From Palsa-892 sp035295845 (GTDB lineage Bacteria; Pseudomonadota; Alphaproteobacteria; Rhizobiales; Xanthobacteraceae): 64,000 nt of DNA. The position numbers and the translations under genes are program-made. Under the pieces are notes generated by a model. The model was not told the origin of the DNA and ran no database searches. It was given only the letters and a program-made list of their open reading frames with translations. The stretch covers positions 1 to 64,000 of the forward strand of contig DATGIF010000011.1 in the NCBI GenBank assembly GCA_035295845.1, read 5' to 3'. Below are positions 16,023-24,056 of the stretch, one piece after another; positions within the stretch are counted from its first letter, which is position 1; the number at the start of each line of letters is the position of its first letter.

Positions 16023-16044
16023 ATAACGTCATTCATAACGTCAT
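16023..16044 (+). promoter_or_regulatory. Tandem direct repeat upstream of the ABC binding-protein gene
   Basis: ATAACGTCAT occurs twice with a 12-base period (16023-16032 and 16035-16044) in an AT-rich patch, just before the GGGGAGGAG ribosome site of the next gene. The spacing is close to one helical turn, which suits binding of a regulator to two half-sites. No family can be assigned. Confidence 0.4.
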
Positions 16045-16059
16045 CGGGGAGGAGACGAA

Positions 16060-17325
16060 ATGCTTGCACAACTCAAGCACAAGATGCTTGCGGCGGCCGT
16101 GTTTGCCGCGGCCGCGGCGTTCGCGTGGGTAACCGGCGCCGCGGCGCAATCGGGCGAGCCGATCAAGATCGGCTACAGCATGGCGCAGACCGGCGGGCTC
16201 GGCGGCAACGGCAAGTCGGCATTGCTCGCGCAAAGAATCTGGGAAGAAGAAGTCAACGCCAAGGGCGGTCTGTTGGGCCGGCCGGTGAAGCTCATCTACT
16301 ACGATGACAAGAGCACGCCGTCCGAAGTGCCGGCGATCTACACCAAGCTTCTCGACGTCGACAAAGTCGACCTCGTGATCGGCGGCTATGCCACCGCCAT
16401 GCTGGCGCCGGCGATGCCGATCGTGATGCAGCGGAAAAAGGTGTTCATCGGGTTGCTCGGGCTCGCGGTCAATTCCGAGTTCAACTATCCGAATTACTTC
16501 GCGATGATCCCGTCCGGTCCCGACGCCAAGCCCGCCTTCACCAAGGGCTTCTTCGACACGGCGATGGCGCAGGACCCGAAGCCGAAGACCGTCGCCATCG
16601 TCGCCGCCGACCAGGAATTCTCCCGCAACGCCTCCGACGGCGCGCGCGAGAACGCCAAGGCCGCAGGCCTCGAGGTCGTCTACGACCAGGCCTATCCGCC
16701 GTCGACCACCGACTTCACCCCGATCGTGCGCGCGATCCAGGCGAAGAATCCCGATCTCCTCGTGATCTGCTCCTATCCGCCGGATTCCGTCGGCATGGTG
16801 CTCGCGATCAATGAGATCGGCTTCAAGCCGAAGATGGTGGGCGGCGCGATGGTCGGCCTGCAATCGACCGCGATCAAAACGAAGCTTGGCCCGGCGCTCA
16901 ACGGCTTCGTCAATTACGATTTCTGGCTGCCGGTGCCGAAGATGCAGTTCTCGGGCAACGCCGAGTTCATGGCGAAATATCAGTCGCGCGCCGCCGCCGA
17001 AGGCGTCGACGCGCTCGGCTATTACATGGCCCCGCAGGCCTACGCCCAGATGCAGGTGCTGCAACAGGCGATCGAGGCGACGAAAAGCCTCGACGACCAG
17101 AAGCTCGCCGACTACATCCGCGCCAACACCTTCAAGACCGTGGTCGGCGACGTGAAGTTCGGCAAGGGCGGGGAGTGGGCGCAGTCGCGCGTACTGCAAA
17201 CCCAGTTCCAGGGCATCAAGAGCAACGACGTCAGCGAATTCAAAAATATCGCGACGCAAGTGGTGCTGACGCCGACCGAATACGCCTCGGGCAAGGTCAT
17301 CTATCCCTTCGAAAAAGCGAAGTAA
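16060..17325 (+). CDS. ABC transporter substrate-binding protein, HAAT/Liv family
   Basis: The 421-residue protein has a signal peptide (cleavage near AAAQ, residue 30) and the periplasmic binding fold of the branched-chain/amide (LivJ/UrtA-like) family: PIKIGYSMAQTGGLGGNGK, WEEEVNAKGGLLGRPVKLIYYDD, DKVDLVIGGYATAMLAPAMP and TDFTPIVRAIQAKNPDLLVI. The ligand could be an amino acid, an amide, or an aromatic acid. It is separated from, and convergent with, a four-gene Liv-type membrane/ATPase operon, with a strong bidirectional terminator between, so the transporter is split across two transcripts. A strong GGGGAGGAG site precedes the ATG. The neighbouring ring-cleavage genes favour an aromatic acid as ligand; that is inference. 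Confidence 0.9.
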   Translation: MLAQLKHKMLAAAVFAAAAAFAWVTGAAAQSGEPIKIGYSMAQTGGLGGNGKSALLAQRIWEEEVNAKGGLLGRPVKLIYYDDKSTPSEVPAIYTKLLDVDKVDLVIGGYATAMLAPAMPIVMQRKKVFIGLLGLAVNSEFNYPNYFAMIPSGPDAKPAFTKGFFDTAMAQDPKPKTVAIVAADQEFSRNASDGARENAKAAGLEVVYDQAYPPSTTDFTPIVRAIQAKNPDLLVICSYPPDSVGMVLAINEIGFKPKMVGGAMVGLQSTAIKTKLGPALNGFVNYDFWLPVPKMQFSGNAEFMAKYQSRAAAEGVDALGYYMAPQAYAQMQVLQQAIEATKSLDDQKLADYIRANTFKTVVGDVKFGKGGEWAQSRVLQTQFQGIKSNDVSEFKNIATQVVLTPTEYASGKVIYPFEKAK

Positions 17326-17343
17326 GCTTCGGCCGGAAACAAA

Positions 17344-17383
17344 AAACGCTGCGGGAGATTGCATCTCCCGCAGCGTTTGTTTT
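17344..17383. terminator. Strong bidirectional intrinsic terminator
   Basis: A perfect 15-base-pair stem, AAACGCTGCGGGAGA (17344-17358) and TCTCCCGCAGCGTTT (17364-17378), encloses a TTGCA loop and is followed by GTTTT. On the other strand the A run before the stem gives a T run. It separates the convergent binding-protein gene from the livHMGF-like operon. Confidence 0.93.
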
Positions 17384-17401
17384 GCGCCGCTCGGGTACGG
17401 A

Positions 17402-18139
17402 TCAGGCTTCAAGCCCGAGATAGAACTGGCGGATCAGGTCGTTGTTGTTCAGCTCGTCCACCGAGCGGCCCTCGAAGGCGATCTTGCCGTGCACGATCAC
17501 GTAGCCGCGGTCGGCGATACGCAAGGCTTGCGTGAAGTTCTGCTCGGCCATGAGCACGGTGAGCTTGTAGCGGTCCTTCAGCTCCTTGATCTTGTCGATG
17601 GTGCGGCTCACGAGAATGGGCGCAAGTCCCACCGAGGGCTCGTCGACGAGAAGAATTTTCGGATCGAGCATCAGCGCGCGACCGAGCGCCAGCATTTGCT
17701 GCTCGCCCCCGCTCATCGAGCCCGCGAGCTGCTTCTTCCGCTCGGCGAGCCGCGGAAACGCCTCGTAACAGAAATCGAGATTGGATTTGATCTTCGCCCG
17801 CGCCTTCGGGCGGAAGGCGCCAAGCAGAAGATTTTCCTCGACGCTGAGCCGCGGAAACAGGCGCCGTCCCTCCGGCACGAGCGCGATCCCGAGATCGACG
17901 ATCTCCTCGACCGTGCGGCCCACGAGATCGTGGCGCACCCCGTCGATCTCGGCGACGATGCGGCCGACGCTCGGCCGCAAAATCCCCATGATGCATTTCA
18001 TCAAGGTGCTCTTGCCGTTGCCGTTAGTGCCGAGGAGCACCACCGTCTCGCCGTCGGCCACCGTGAGCGAAACGTCCTCGATCACGCGCACCGCGCCGTA
18101 GGCGGCATGAATGCCTTCGATGAAGATGCTATTGGCCAA
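17402..18139 (-). CDS. ABC transporter ATP-binding protein, LivF type
   Basis: This 245-residue ATPase has Walker A GTNGNGKST at residues 37-45, the signature SGSMSGGEQQMLALGRALM, Walker B ILLVDEPSVGLAP and the family GIALVPEGRRLFPRLSVEENLLLGA. The compact size and LivF-like EGRRLFP motif place it with the high-affinity HAAT transporters. The start is a TTG at 18139 with a GGAGAGG site about 8 bases upstream, overlapping the LivG-like stop by 11 bases. It is the last gene of the H-M-G-F operon and would hydrolyse ATP together with the LivG-like subunit on the cytoplasmic face. Confidence 0.92.
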   Translation of the reverse strand: MANSIFIEGIHAAYGAVRVIEDVSLTVADGETVVLLGTNGNGKSTLMKCIMGILRPSVGRIVAEIDGVRHDLVGRTVEEIVDLGIALVPEGRRLFPRLSVEENLLLGAFRPKARAKIKSNLDFCYEAFPRLAERKKQLAGSMSGGEQQMLALGRALMLDPKILLVDEPSVGLAPILVSRTIDKIKELKDRYKLTVLMAEQNFTQALRIADRGYVIVHGKIAFEGRSVDELNNNDLIRQFYLGLEA

Positions 18140-18863
18140 GATACGCCCTCTCCACTTCGGGATTGCGCATCACCTCCTGCGGGCCGCCGTCGGCGATCTT
18201 CTTGCCCGAGACGAGCACGGCAACGCGCTGCGAGAAGGCCATCACCGCGCGCATGATGTGCTCGATCAGGATAATGGTGATGCCGCGCTCGTTCAGCCGC
18301 ACCAGGAGCGCGAGAATGTCGTCGACTTCCACATGCGAGAGCCCCGCCATCGCCTCGTCGGCGATCAAGAGTTTCGGCTCCGCCGCCATCGCGCGCGCAA
18401 GCTCAAGCTTGCGCATCTCGACCATGGATAGATCCCGCGGCAGCTTTTTCGCCTTGTCCGCAAGCCCGACGAGCCTGAGAAACTCGCCGCAATGGTCTTC
18501 CATCTCGGCATGGGTGAACTTTCGCCCCTCGCGCGCATGCACCGTATAAAGGAGCGGCACCCGCAGATTGTCGGCGACCGACAAGCTCATGAACGGGCGC
18601 GGCAACTGGAACGAGCGCGCGAGCCCTAGCCGCGTGCGCTGATGCGCGGTCATTCCGGCGAGCGATTTGCCGTCGAATTTCACGCTCCCCGCTTCATTGT
18701 GCAGCGTGCCGCAAATGCAATTGACGAGCGTGCTCTTGCCCGAGCCGTTCGGGCCGATGAGGCCGAGGCGCTCGCCCTTCTTGACCGCAAGATCGATTCC
18801 GTCGAGCGCGACGAACCCGCCGAAGCGCTTGGAGAGGCCGCCGATTTCGAGCAGGTCCGTCAT
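18129..18863 (-). CDS. ABC transporter ATP-binding protein, LivG type
   Basis: This 244-residue ATPase has Walker A GPNGSGKST at residues 37-45, Q-loop LGLARSFQLPRPF, Walker B PKLLIADEAMAGL and a D-loop/H-loop region IILIEHIMRAVM. The ABC signature is unusual: residues 145-149 read LSMVE rather than LSGGQ (context RDLSMVEMRKLELARAMA). LivG proteins often vary here (LPYGDQ, LSYGQQ), but two changed glycine positions are noteworthy. The ATG at 18863 overlaps the LivM-like stop as ATGA, which decides the start against a longer frame. It pairs with the LivF-like ATPase. Confidence 0.9.
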   Translation of the reverse strand: MTDLLEIGGLSKRFGGFVALDGIDLAVKKGERLGLIGPNGSGKSTLVNCICGTLHNEAGSVKFDGKSLAGMTAHQRTRLGLARSFQLPRPFMSLSVADNLRVPLLYTVHAREGRKFTHAEMEDHCGEFLRLVGLADKAKKLPRDLSMVEMRKLELARAMAAEPKLLIADEAMAGLSHVEVDDILALLVRLNERGITIILIEHIMRAVMAFSQRVAVLVSGKKIADGGPQEVMRNPEVERAYLGQ

Positions 18864-19807
18864 CCGCCGCTCCCCGCGCGCCAACGATCCTGGAAGAAGC
18901 CGATGATCCCTTTCGGCGCGATGATCACGAAGGCGACCATCAAGACGCCGACGATTAAAAGATTGACCGCCGAGGAGATCGTCACCGTCGCGACTTGCTG
19001 CACGATGCCGAGCAAGATGGCGCCGATCAGGGGGCCGGCCCAGCTCGTGGTGCCGCCAATCATCGGCATCGCGATCGAGTTCACCGCATAGGCCAGCCCG
19101 AAGGTCGAGGCTGGCTCCACATAGCCGATGTAATAGGGAAACGGCGCGCCGGCCATGCCCATCAGCGCGCCCGAAATGGTCGTCGCGATGAGCTTGAGCC
19201 GAAGCGTCGGGACGCCCGAGGCCTCCGCCGCCACCTCGTCGTCGCGGATGGTGGCAAAGCCGTAGCCGAGCTGCGAGCGCTCGATCGCGCGCGCCGCGGT
19301 GATGGCAAGGACCGCGAGCGTAAGCATGATGAGAAACAGATACTCGATGTAATTGCCCAGGATCGGCACGGTGGCCGGCCCGATGATGTAGGCGCCGCGC
19401 GAGCCGCCGACAAATCTCCAGTTGACGACGAGCGTCTGCAGCACGACCGCGAGCGCGAGCGTTGCAATCGAAAAGAACGCGCCGCGTAACCGCAGCGTGA
19501 GATAGCCCATGCCGAAACCGGCAATGCCGGAAACGACGCCGCCGATCAGGATCAGAACAGGGATCGGCAGCGGATAAAGCTTATAAATCGCGACCGTTGC
19601 ATAGGCGCCCATGGCGAAGAAGGCGGCGGTGCCGAAATTCACATAGCCGGTATAGCCGCCGAGGATATTCCAGGCCGTCGCCAGCACGACGAATTGCAAC
19701 ACGGTGTAGCCGGCGAAGAAAAAATAATCGCTGCCCAGGAAATGCCCCGCGGCGAAAACAGCCGCGGCGACGGCGGCCATAACCAGGAGAAAGGCGGATG
19801 TGCGCAA
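18860..19807 (-). CDS. ABC transporter permease, LivM type
   Basis: The 315-residue permease has about eight to ten hydrophobic segments and the LivM family blocks WNILGGYTGYVNFGTAAFFAMGAY, RLRGAFFSIATLALAVVLQ, SGALMGMAGAPFPYYIGYVEP and GGTTSWAGPLIGAILLGIVQQ. It is the second membrane subunit of the HAAT transporter. It begins 3 bases after the LivH-like stop and its own stop overlaps the LivG-like start, so translation of the four genes is coupled. The inner-membrane location is clear from composition. Confidence 0.9.
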   Translation of the reverse strand: MRTSAFLLVMAAVAAAVFAAGHFLGSDYFFFAGYTVLQFVVLATAWNILGGYTGYVNFGTAAFFAMGAYATVAIYKLYPLPIPVLILIGGVVSGIAGFGMGYLTLRLRGAFFSIATLALAVVLQTLVVNWRFVGGSRGAYIIGPATVPILGNYIEYLFLIMLTLAVLAITAARAIERSQLGYGFATIRDDEVAAEASGVPTLRLKLIATTISGALMGMAGAPFPYYIGYVEPASTFGLAYAVNSIAMPMIGGTTSWAGPLIGAILLGIVQQVATVTISSAVNLLIVGVLMVAFVIIAPKGIIGFFQDRWRAGSGG

Positions 19808-19810
19808 GAT

Positions 19811-20686
19811 CTACCGCCCCAAAATTCCCGCCGGCCTGAACGCGAGCGTAAGCAGGAGGAAACCGAAAGCGACCGCCGGCGCCCATGACGGCCCGTAAAA
19901 CGTCGAGGTGATGCTTTCCATAAGCCCGAGCAGCATCGCCCCGATCAGCGTGCCGGGAAGGCTGCCGAGCCCGCCGAGCACGCAGATCGCGAAGATGCGG
20001 CCGATATATTCGCGGCCGACCGAAGGCTCGACCGGCTGGATGATGATGAGGCAGGCGCCGGCGAGCGAGCAGGTGGCGATCGAAATCGCGAATGCGATCC
20101 GCTTGATGCGAACGGGATTGGCGGCCATCAGCTGCAGCGCGAGCTGATCCTGCGACACCGCCATGATCGCGCGGCCGGTGAACGTGCGCGAAAGGAAAAT
20201 CTGAAGTGCCGCGAGCAGCACAAGCGAAATCATGCAGGGAACGAGAAGCCGCAACGGCAGATCGATCATGCCGAAATGCAGCGTGGGCCCGAGATAGGAG
20301 GCCTCGACATAGCGGTAGTCGACGCCGAAATAGAGATTGAGCGCGACCTCGGTGATGAAGAGGAGCCCGAAGAAGAAGGCGAGCCCGCGCAGCGCGTCCT
20401 GGCCGCGTTTTTCGAACGACTGGTAGTAGACCTGATAGACGAGCGCACCGAGCGCGTAAAACGCCGGCAGCGCCAGGACGCTCACAAGAATCGGGTCGAG
20501 GCCAAATTGCGCATTGAAAATATAGGCGACATAGGAGCCGAGAATGATGAAGGCGGGATGCGCGATGTTGACGATGTCGAGAATGCCGAAGGAGATCGAA
20601 ACGCCGACCGTGACCGCGGCGTAAAATCCGCCCAGCAACAGGCCGGCGACCAGCGCGCCCACCAACAGATCAAGCGGAATATGCAA
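19811..20686 (-). CDS. ABC transporter permease, LivH type
   Basis: This 291-residue permease has the LivH blocks GALVAGLLLGGFYAAVTVGV, SFGILDIVNIAHPAFIILGSYVAY, VAVSQDQ-like AVSQDQLALQLMAANPVRIK and ICVLGGLGSLPGTLIGAMLLGLME. Eight or so membrane helices are visible. It is the first gene of the H-M-G-F operon; the promoter must lie in the 109 bases between it and the cupin gene (20687-20795), where I see no clear sigma-70 hexamers. The substrate is shared with the binding protein encoded at 16060-17325 only by inference from proximity. Confidence 0.9.
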   Translation of the reverse strand: MHIPLDLLVGALVAGLLLGGFYAAVTVGVSISFGILDIVNIAHPAFIILGSYVAYIFNAQFGLDPILVSVLALPAFYALGALVYQVYYQSFEKRGQDALRGLAFFFGLLFITEVALNLYFGVDYRYVEASYLGPTLHFGMIDLPLRLLVPCMISLVLLAALQIFLSRTFTGRAIMAVSQDQLALQLMAANPVRIKRIAFAISIATCSLAGACLIIIQPVEPSVGREYIGRIFAICVLGGLGSLPGTLIGAMLLGLMESITSTFYGPSWAPAVAFGFLLLTLAFRPAGILGR

Positions 20687-20795
20687 GACGGCGCGCCCCC
20701 TCCCCGGCCCCGCGGTTCTAAGGCTCGCGGTGTGCCCTTCGGGACGGCAGTTTAAACGAAGCCCCGTGTCTGGCTAGCCTAAGGAAAGCGCAATC

Positions 20796-21233
20796 TCAGG
20801 CCGCAATCAGACGAACCTTGTCGGGAATGGCGAGCGGCGGATTGGCGCTCTGCAGGAACTCGATCGTGGTGAAGACGAGCTCGCTGTCGCCGATGTTCTC
20901 GAGATCGTGGATCTTGTGTTCGCCGGCGCGATAGCTCTCGTGCCTCGTCTCGCCGGGATAATATTCGGTCTCCACCGTCGAGCCGTCCTGCTGGTGCGAG
21001 CGCGCGCGTCCGGGCGTGATCGCGGTCCAGAAATAGTCGAGCTGATGGCGATGGAAGCCGATCCGTTCGCCGGGCGCGAGGCGAATGTCCCACACCCGCA
21101 CGCGCTCGTCCTCGGACAACAGGCGCGTGCCGACGCAGCCATTTTGCTGGTTTTTCTCGAATTCGGCCTTAACCCACTGCGGCCAGGCGGCCTCCGAGCG
21201 AGCGGCCTTCTTTGCTTTCATGGTGAGGGCCAT
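20796..21233 (-). CDS. Cupin-domain protein
   Basis: This 145-residue protein carries a single cupin barrel: WDIRLAPGERIGFHRHQLDYFWTAI holds the first metal motif (G-x5-H-x-H), and YPGETRHESYRAGEHKIHDLEN followed by ELVFTTIEFL carries the second. The pattern resembles small cupins found next to catabolic genes (beta-alanine degradation BauB-like). A metal-dependent isomerase or dioxygenase role is possible. The ATG at 21233 has GGGAGA about 8 bases upstream. It is divergent from the FAD monooxygenase with only 60 bases between starts, so a shared control region is likely. Confidence 0.75.
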   Translation of the reverse strand: MALTMKAKKAARSEAAWPQWVKAEFEKNQQNGCVGTRLLSEDERVRVWDIRLAPGERIGFHRHQLDYFWTAITPGRARSHQQDGSTVETEYYPGETRHESYRAGEHKIHDLENIGDSELVFTTIEFLQSANPPLAIPDKVRLIAA

Positions 21234-21293
21234 GGCGTTCTCCCTTGCTTTGACGGTTATGATAGACCGGAAAGAATCGGCGAGGAAGGCGAC

Positions 21294-22514
21294 GTGACGA
21301 AGTGCTCCCGCGCCCTCATCATCGGCGGCTCGATCAGCGGCCTGTTCGCGGGCCTTTTGCTGCGGCGCGCCGGCTGGCAGGTGGACATTTTCGAGCGTTC
21401 CGCGGCGGAACTCGCCGGCCGTGGCGCCGGCATCGTGACGCATGCGGAACTGCTGGACGCGCTGCGGTTCGCCGGCGTCGATCCCGACGACGGTCTCGGG
21501 CTCACGGTCGAAACCCGCCGCATGTTCGATCGCGAAGGCCGCGTCATCGCCGAGCGGCCGTTTCCGCAAATCGTCACCTCGTGGGACCGCGTGTTCCGCG
21601 TGTTGCGAAACGCCTTTCCGGCCGCGAGCTATCATGTCGGCAAGGAATTCGTCCGCGGCGAAGATCGCGGCGGAGGCATCACCGCGCATTTTGCCGACGG
21701 CACCCGCGCCGAAGGCGAACTCCTGCTCGGCGCCGACGGCATCCGCTCGACCGTGCGCTCGCAATATCTTCCCGAGGCAAAGCCGCTCTATGCGGGCTAC
21801 GTGGCCTGGCGCGGTCTTGTGCCCGAGCGCGAAGTGAGCGCGCGCACCCACGCCGACCTCTTCGAATATTTTTCTTTTTGTCTGCCCGACGGCGAGCAGA
21901 TGCTCGGCTATCCGGTCGCCGGCCCCAACAACGAGCTTGAGCGCGGAAGGCGGCGTTACAATTTCGTCTGGTACCGCCCCGCCGACGAGGAGCATAAGCT
22001 CCATCGCCTGCTCACCGACGGCAGCGGCCACACGCATCAAGGCTCGATCCCGCCGCCTTTGGTGCGGGCGGAAAATATCCGCACGCTCCGCATCGCTTCC
22101 GAACGCCTGCTCGCGCCGCAATTCCAGGAAATGGTGGCGCTGACCCCGCAGCCTTTTCTGCAGCCGATCTACGATCTCGAATCGCCGAAGATCGCGTTCG
22201 GCCGGACGGCAATCCTGGGCGATGCCGCTTTTGTCGCCCGCCCGCATGTCGGCGCCGGCGTTGCCAAGGCGGCCGCGGATGCGATCGCCCTGGTCGAGGC
22301 ACTTGCGGCGGGCGTTGATACGGAATCCGCCTTACGCGCGTTCGAACGCGCGCGCATCGGGATCGGTCGGCGCATCATCGAGCGCGCCCGCCACCTCGGC
22401 GCCTACATCCAGGCACGGCAACATACCGTGGAAGAACGGCACTCCGCCGAGCGCTACCGCACGCCCGACGCGGTGATGGCGGAAACCGCGACGATGGATT
22501 TTTTGCGCGGCTGA
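21294..22514 (+). CDS. FAD-dependent monooxygenase, 2,6-dihydroxypyridine-hydroxylase-like
   Basis: The 406-residue flavoprotein has the dinucleotide motif ALIIGGSISGLFAGLLLRRAG (GGSISG at residues 11-16), the second FAD motif LLLGADGIRSTVR, and GDAAFVARPHVGAGVAKAAADA at the FAD pyrophosphate site. The last block, with RPHVGAGV, is characteristic of the 2,6-dihydroxypyridine 3-monooxygenase subgroup of class A aromatic hydroxylases. It would hydroxylate an aromatic or N-heteroaromatic ring with NAD(P)H and O2. The start is a GTG at 21294 with an AGGAAGG site. It converges directly on the dehydrogenase gene at 22515. Substrate specificity cannot be proven from sequence. Confidence 0.82.
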   Translation: MTKCSRALIIGGSISGLFAGLLLRRAGWQVDIFERSAAELAGRGAGIVTHAELLDALRFAGVDPDDGLGLTVETRRMFDREGRVIAERPFPQIVTSWDRVFRVLRNAFPAASYHVGKEFVRGEDRGGGITAHFADGTRAEGELLLGADGIRSTVRSQYLPEAKPLYAGYVAWRGLVPEREVSARTHADLFEYFSFCLPDGEQMLGYPVAGPNNELERGRRRYNFVWYRPADEEHKLHRLLTDGSGHTHQGSIPPPLVRAENIRTLRIASERLLAPQFQEMVALTPQPFLQPIYDLESPKIAFGRTAILGDAAFVARPHVGAGVAKAAADAIALVEALAAGVDTESALRAFERARIGIGRRIIERARHLGAYIQARQHTVEERHSAERYRTPDAVMAETATMDFLRG

Positions 22515-23408
22515 TCAGTCGCGCTTCACGCCGGCCTTCTCTTCAAGCACGGCGCAGACCGCGCCCGTATCCTGCGGGCCGTAGCCCGCGGCGAGCGCGT
22601 CGGCATAGAGCGGCAGCGTCGCGTCGAAAGTCGGCGTCGGAACGCCCAGCGATCTCGCGAACGCGCTGATGATGGCGAGGTCCTTCTGCCACATCGAAAT
22701 CCGCATCGTCGCTTCGTCATATTCGCCCGCGACCATCATCGGCCCGCGCACCTCGAACATCCGCGAAGTGCCGGCGCTCGTGGAAATCACGTCGAACACT
22801 TTCTGCGGATTGAGGCCCGCCTTCATGCCGAGCACCATCGCTTCCGCAGAAGCGACGTTGTGGATCGAGACGAGAAGATTGGCGATGTATTTCATCCGGC
22901 TGCCATTGCCGAAGGCGCCGAGATCGTGGGCCTGGCGCGAAAAATCCGCGAACAACGGGCGGAGCGCGGCGATGCTCGCGCGATCGCCGCTGGCATAGAC
23001 GACGAGGTCCTTCATCCTGGCCTGCGCGCCGGTGCCGCTGACAGGGCAATCGAGCATGACGTGGCCGGCTTCGCGGAGCGTCTTCTCGGCTTTCATTTTG
23101 TCTTCAAGCGCGAAGGTGCTCATTTCGACGACGGTGAGCTTTTTTGCGCCCGCCGCGGCGATCTCACTCACGACCTCTTCCAGCGCTTTCGGCGAGGGCA
23201 GGCTCATGATGATCGCCGGCACCGAGCGCGCCATGGTGGCGACATCAGGCACGATCTCGACCCCGGCCGCGGCCAATTCCGAGCAACGCGCCGGATCGGT
23301 ATCGCGGCCTTTCACCTGCCATCCGGCGGCGGCGAGATGATGCGCGAACGCGCCGCCCATGATGCCGAGACCGATAATTCCAACGGCGCCCTTCTTCGCA
23401 CCACTCAT
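22515..23408 (-). CDS. NAD(P)-dependent beta-hydroxyacid dehydrogenase (3-hydroxyisobutyrate dehydrogenase family)
   Basis: The 297-residue enzyme shows the Rossmann motif VGIIGLGIMGGAFAHHLAAAG at the N-terminus, the substrate motif MLDCPVSGTGAQA (the family's D-[AC]-P-V-S-G-G-x-x-A with T for one G), GNGSRMKYIANLLVSIHNVASAEAM with the catalytic Lys, and MWQKDLAIISAFARSLGVPTP. The family oxidises 3-hydroxyisobutyrate, tartronate semialdehyde-type or related hydroxyacids. The ATG at 23408 has an AGGAG site. It follows the AhpD-like gene 28 bases downstream on the same strand, so the two are probably co-transcribed. A second family member is at 36904-37863. Confidence 0.87.
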   Translation of the reverse strand: MSGAKKGAVGIIGLGIMGGAFAHHLAAAGWQVKGRDTDPARCSELAAAGVEIVPDVATMARSVPAIIMSLPSPKALEEVVSEIAAAGAKKLTVVEMSTFALEDKMKAEKTLREAGHVMLDCPVSGTGAQARMKDLVVYASGDRASIAALRPLFADFSRQAHDLGAFGNGSRMKYIANLLVSIHNVASAEAMVLGMKAGLNPQKVFDVISTSAGTSRMFEVRGPMMVAGEYDEATMRISMWQKDLAIISAFARSLGVPTPTFDATLPLYADALAAGYGPQDTGAVCAVLEEKAGVKRD

Positions 23409-23436
23409 GACAAAATCTCCTCGCGCCAATATCGCT

Positions 23437-23982
23437 TCAAGAAAAGGGATTCCCCGCGCCTTCCGGCAGCGGAACCTCGAAGGCATTAATGGTCATCGAG
23501 ATCAATCCGTAATAGCCCAAAATGCCGACGAGTTCGACCACGCTTTCATTCCCGAGCAGGCCCGCAATGCGCCGATAGGTCGCATCGGAAACCTGGCGCT
23601 GCGTCCACAACTCGCGGGAAAATTCATAGACCGCATTCTCGTCCTGGCGCGCGAATTTTGGAGCTTTTCCAAGCCGGATAGCTTCGATCGCCTCGGCCGG
23701 AACGCCCGCCTCAAGCGCGATCGGCGCATGCGCCTGCCATTCAAACCCCGCCTTCCAAAAGGCGCCGGTGACAAGGATCGCGAGCTCCGAAAGCCGCGGC
23801 GGCAGGCTGGTATTATAGCGGCAGAAGGCGCCAAGTTCTTGCGCCCGCTCGGCAAGTTTCGGGCTCATCAGCCACACGCGCAGCGGCCCGATGACCTTTC
23901 CGCGCGGCCCGGCCACGATCGCGTCGTGGACTTTGCGCTGCGCGGGGCTCAGATCCTCGGGTTTCCAGTCGGGAATTCGCAT
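23437..23982 (-). CDS. Carboxymuconolactone decarboxylase / AhpD-like family protein
   Basis: This 181-residue all-helical protein matches the carboxymuconolactone decarboxylase superfamily: HDAIVAGPRGKVIGPLRVWLMSP, RYNTSLPPRLSELAILVTGAFWKAGFEW, and ELVGILGYYGLISMTINAFEVPLP. The peroxidatic AhpD motif C-x-x-C is absent (the corresponding stretch has AFWKAGFEWQAH), so a peroxidase role is unlikely; a decarboxylase or other catabolic role remains open. A GAGG site precedes the ATG at 23982. It precedes the hydroxyacid dehydrogenase on the same strand and is divergent from the Gfo/Idh/MocA gene. Confidence 0.82.
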   Translation of the reverse strand: MRIPDWKPEDLSPAQRKVHDAIVAGPRGKVIGPLRVWLMSPKLAERAQELGAFCRYNTSLPPRLSELAILVTGAFWKAGFEWQAHAPIALEAGVPAEAIEAIRLGKAPKFARQDENAVYEFSRELWTQRQVSDATYRRIAGLLGNESVVELVGILGYYGLISMTINAFEVPLPEGAGNPFS

Positions 23983-24056
23983 CGCAACCTCGCTTGCCTA
24001 GCCAACGAATTTTCGCTTATCGCATCGGGACATGGCAGGCGAGGAGAATTAGCGCA

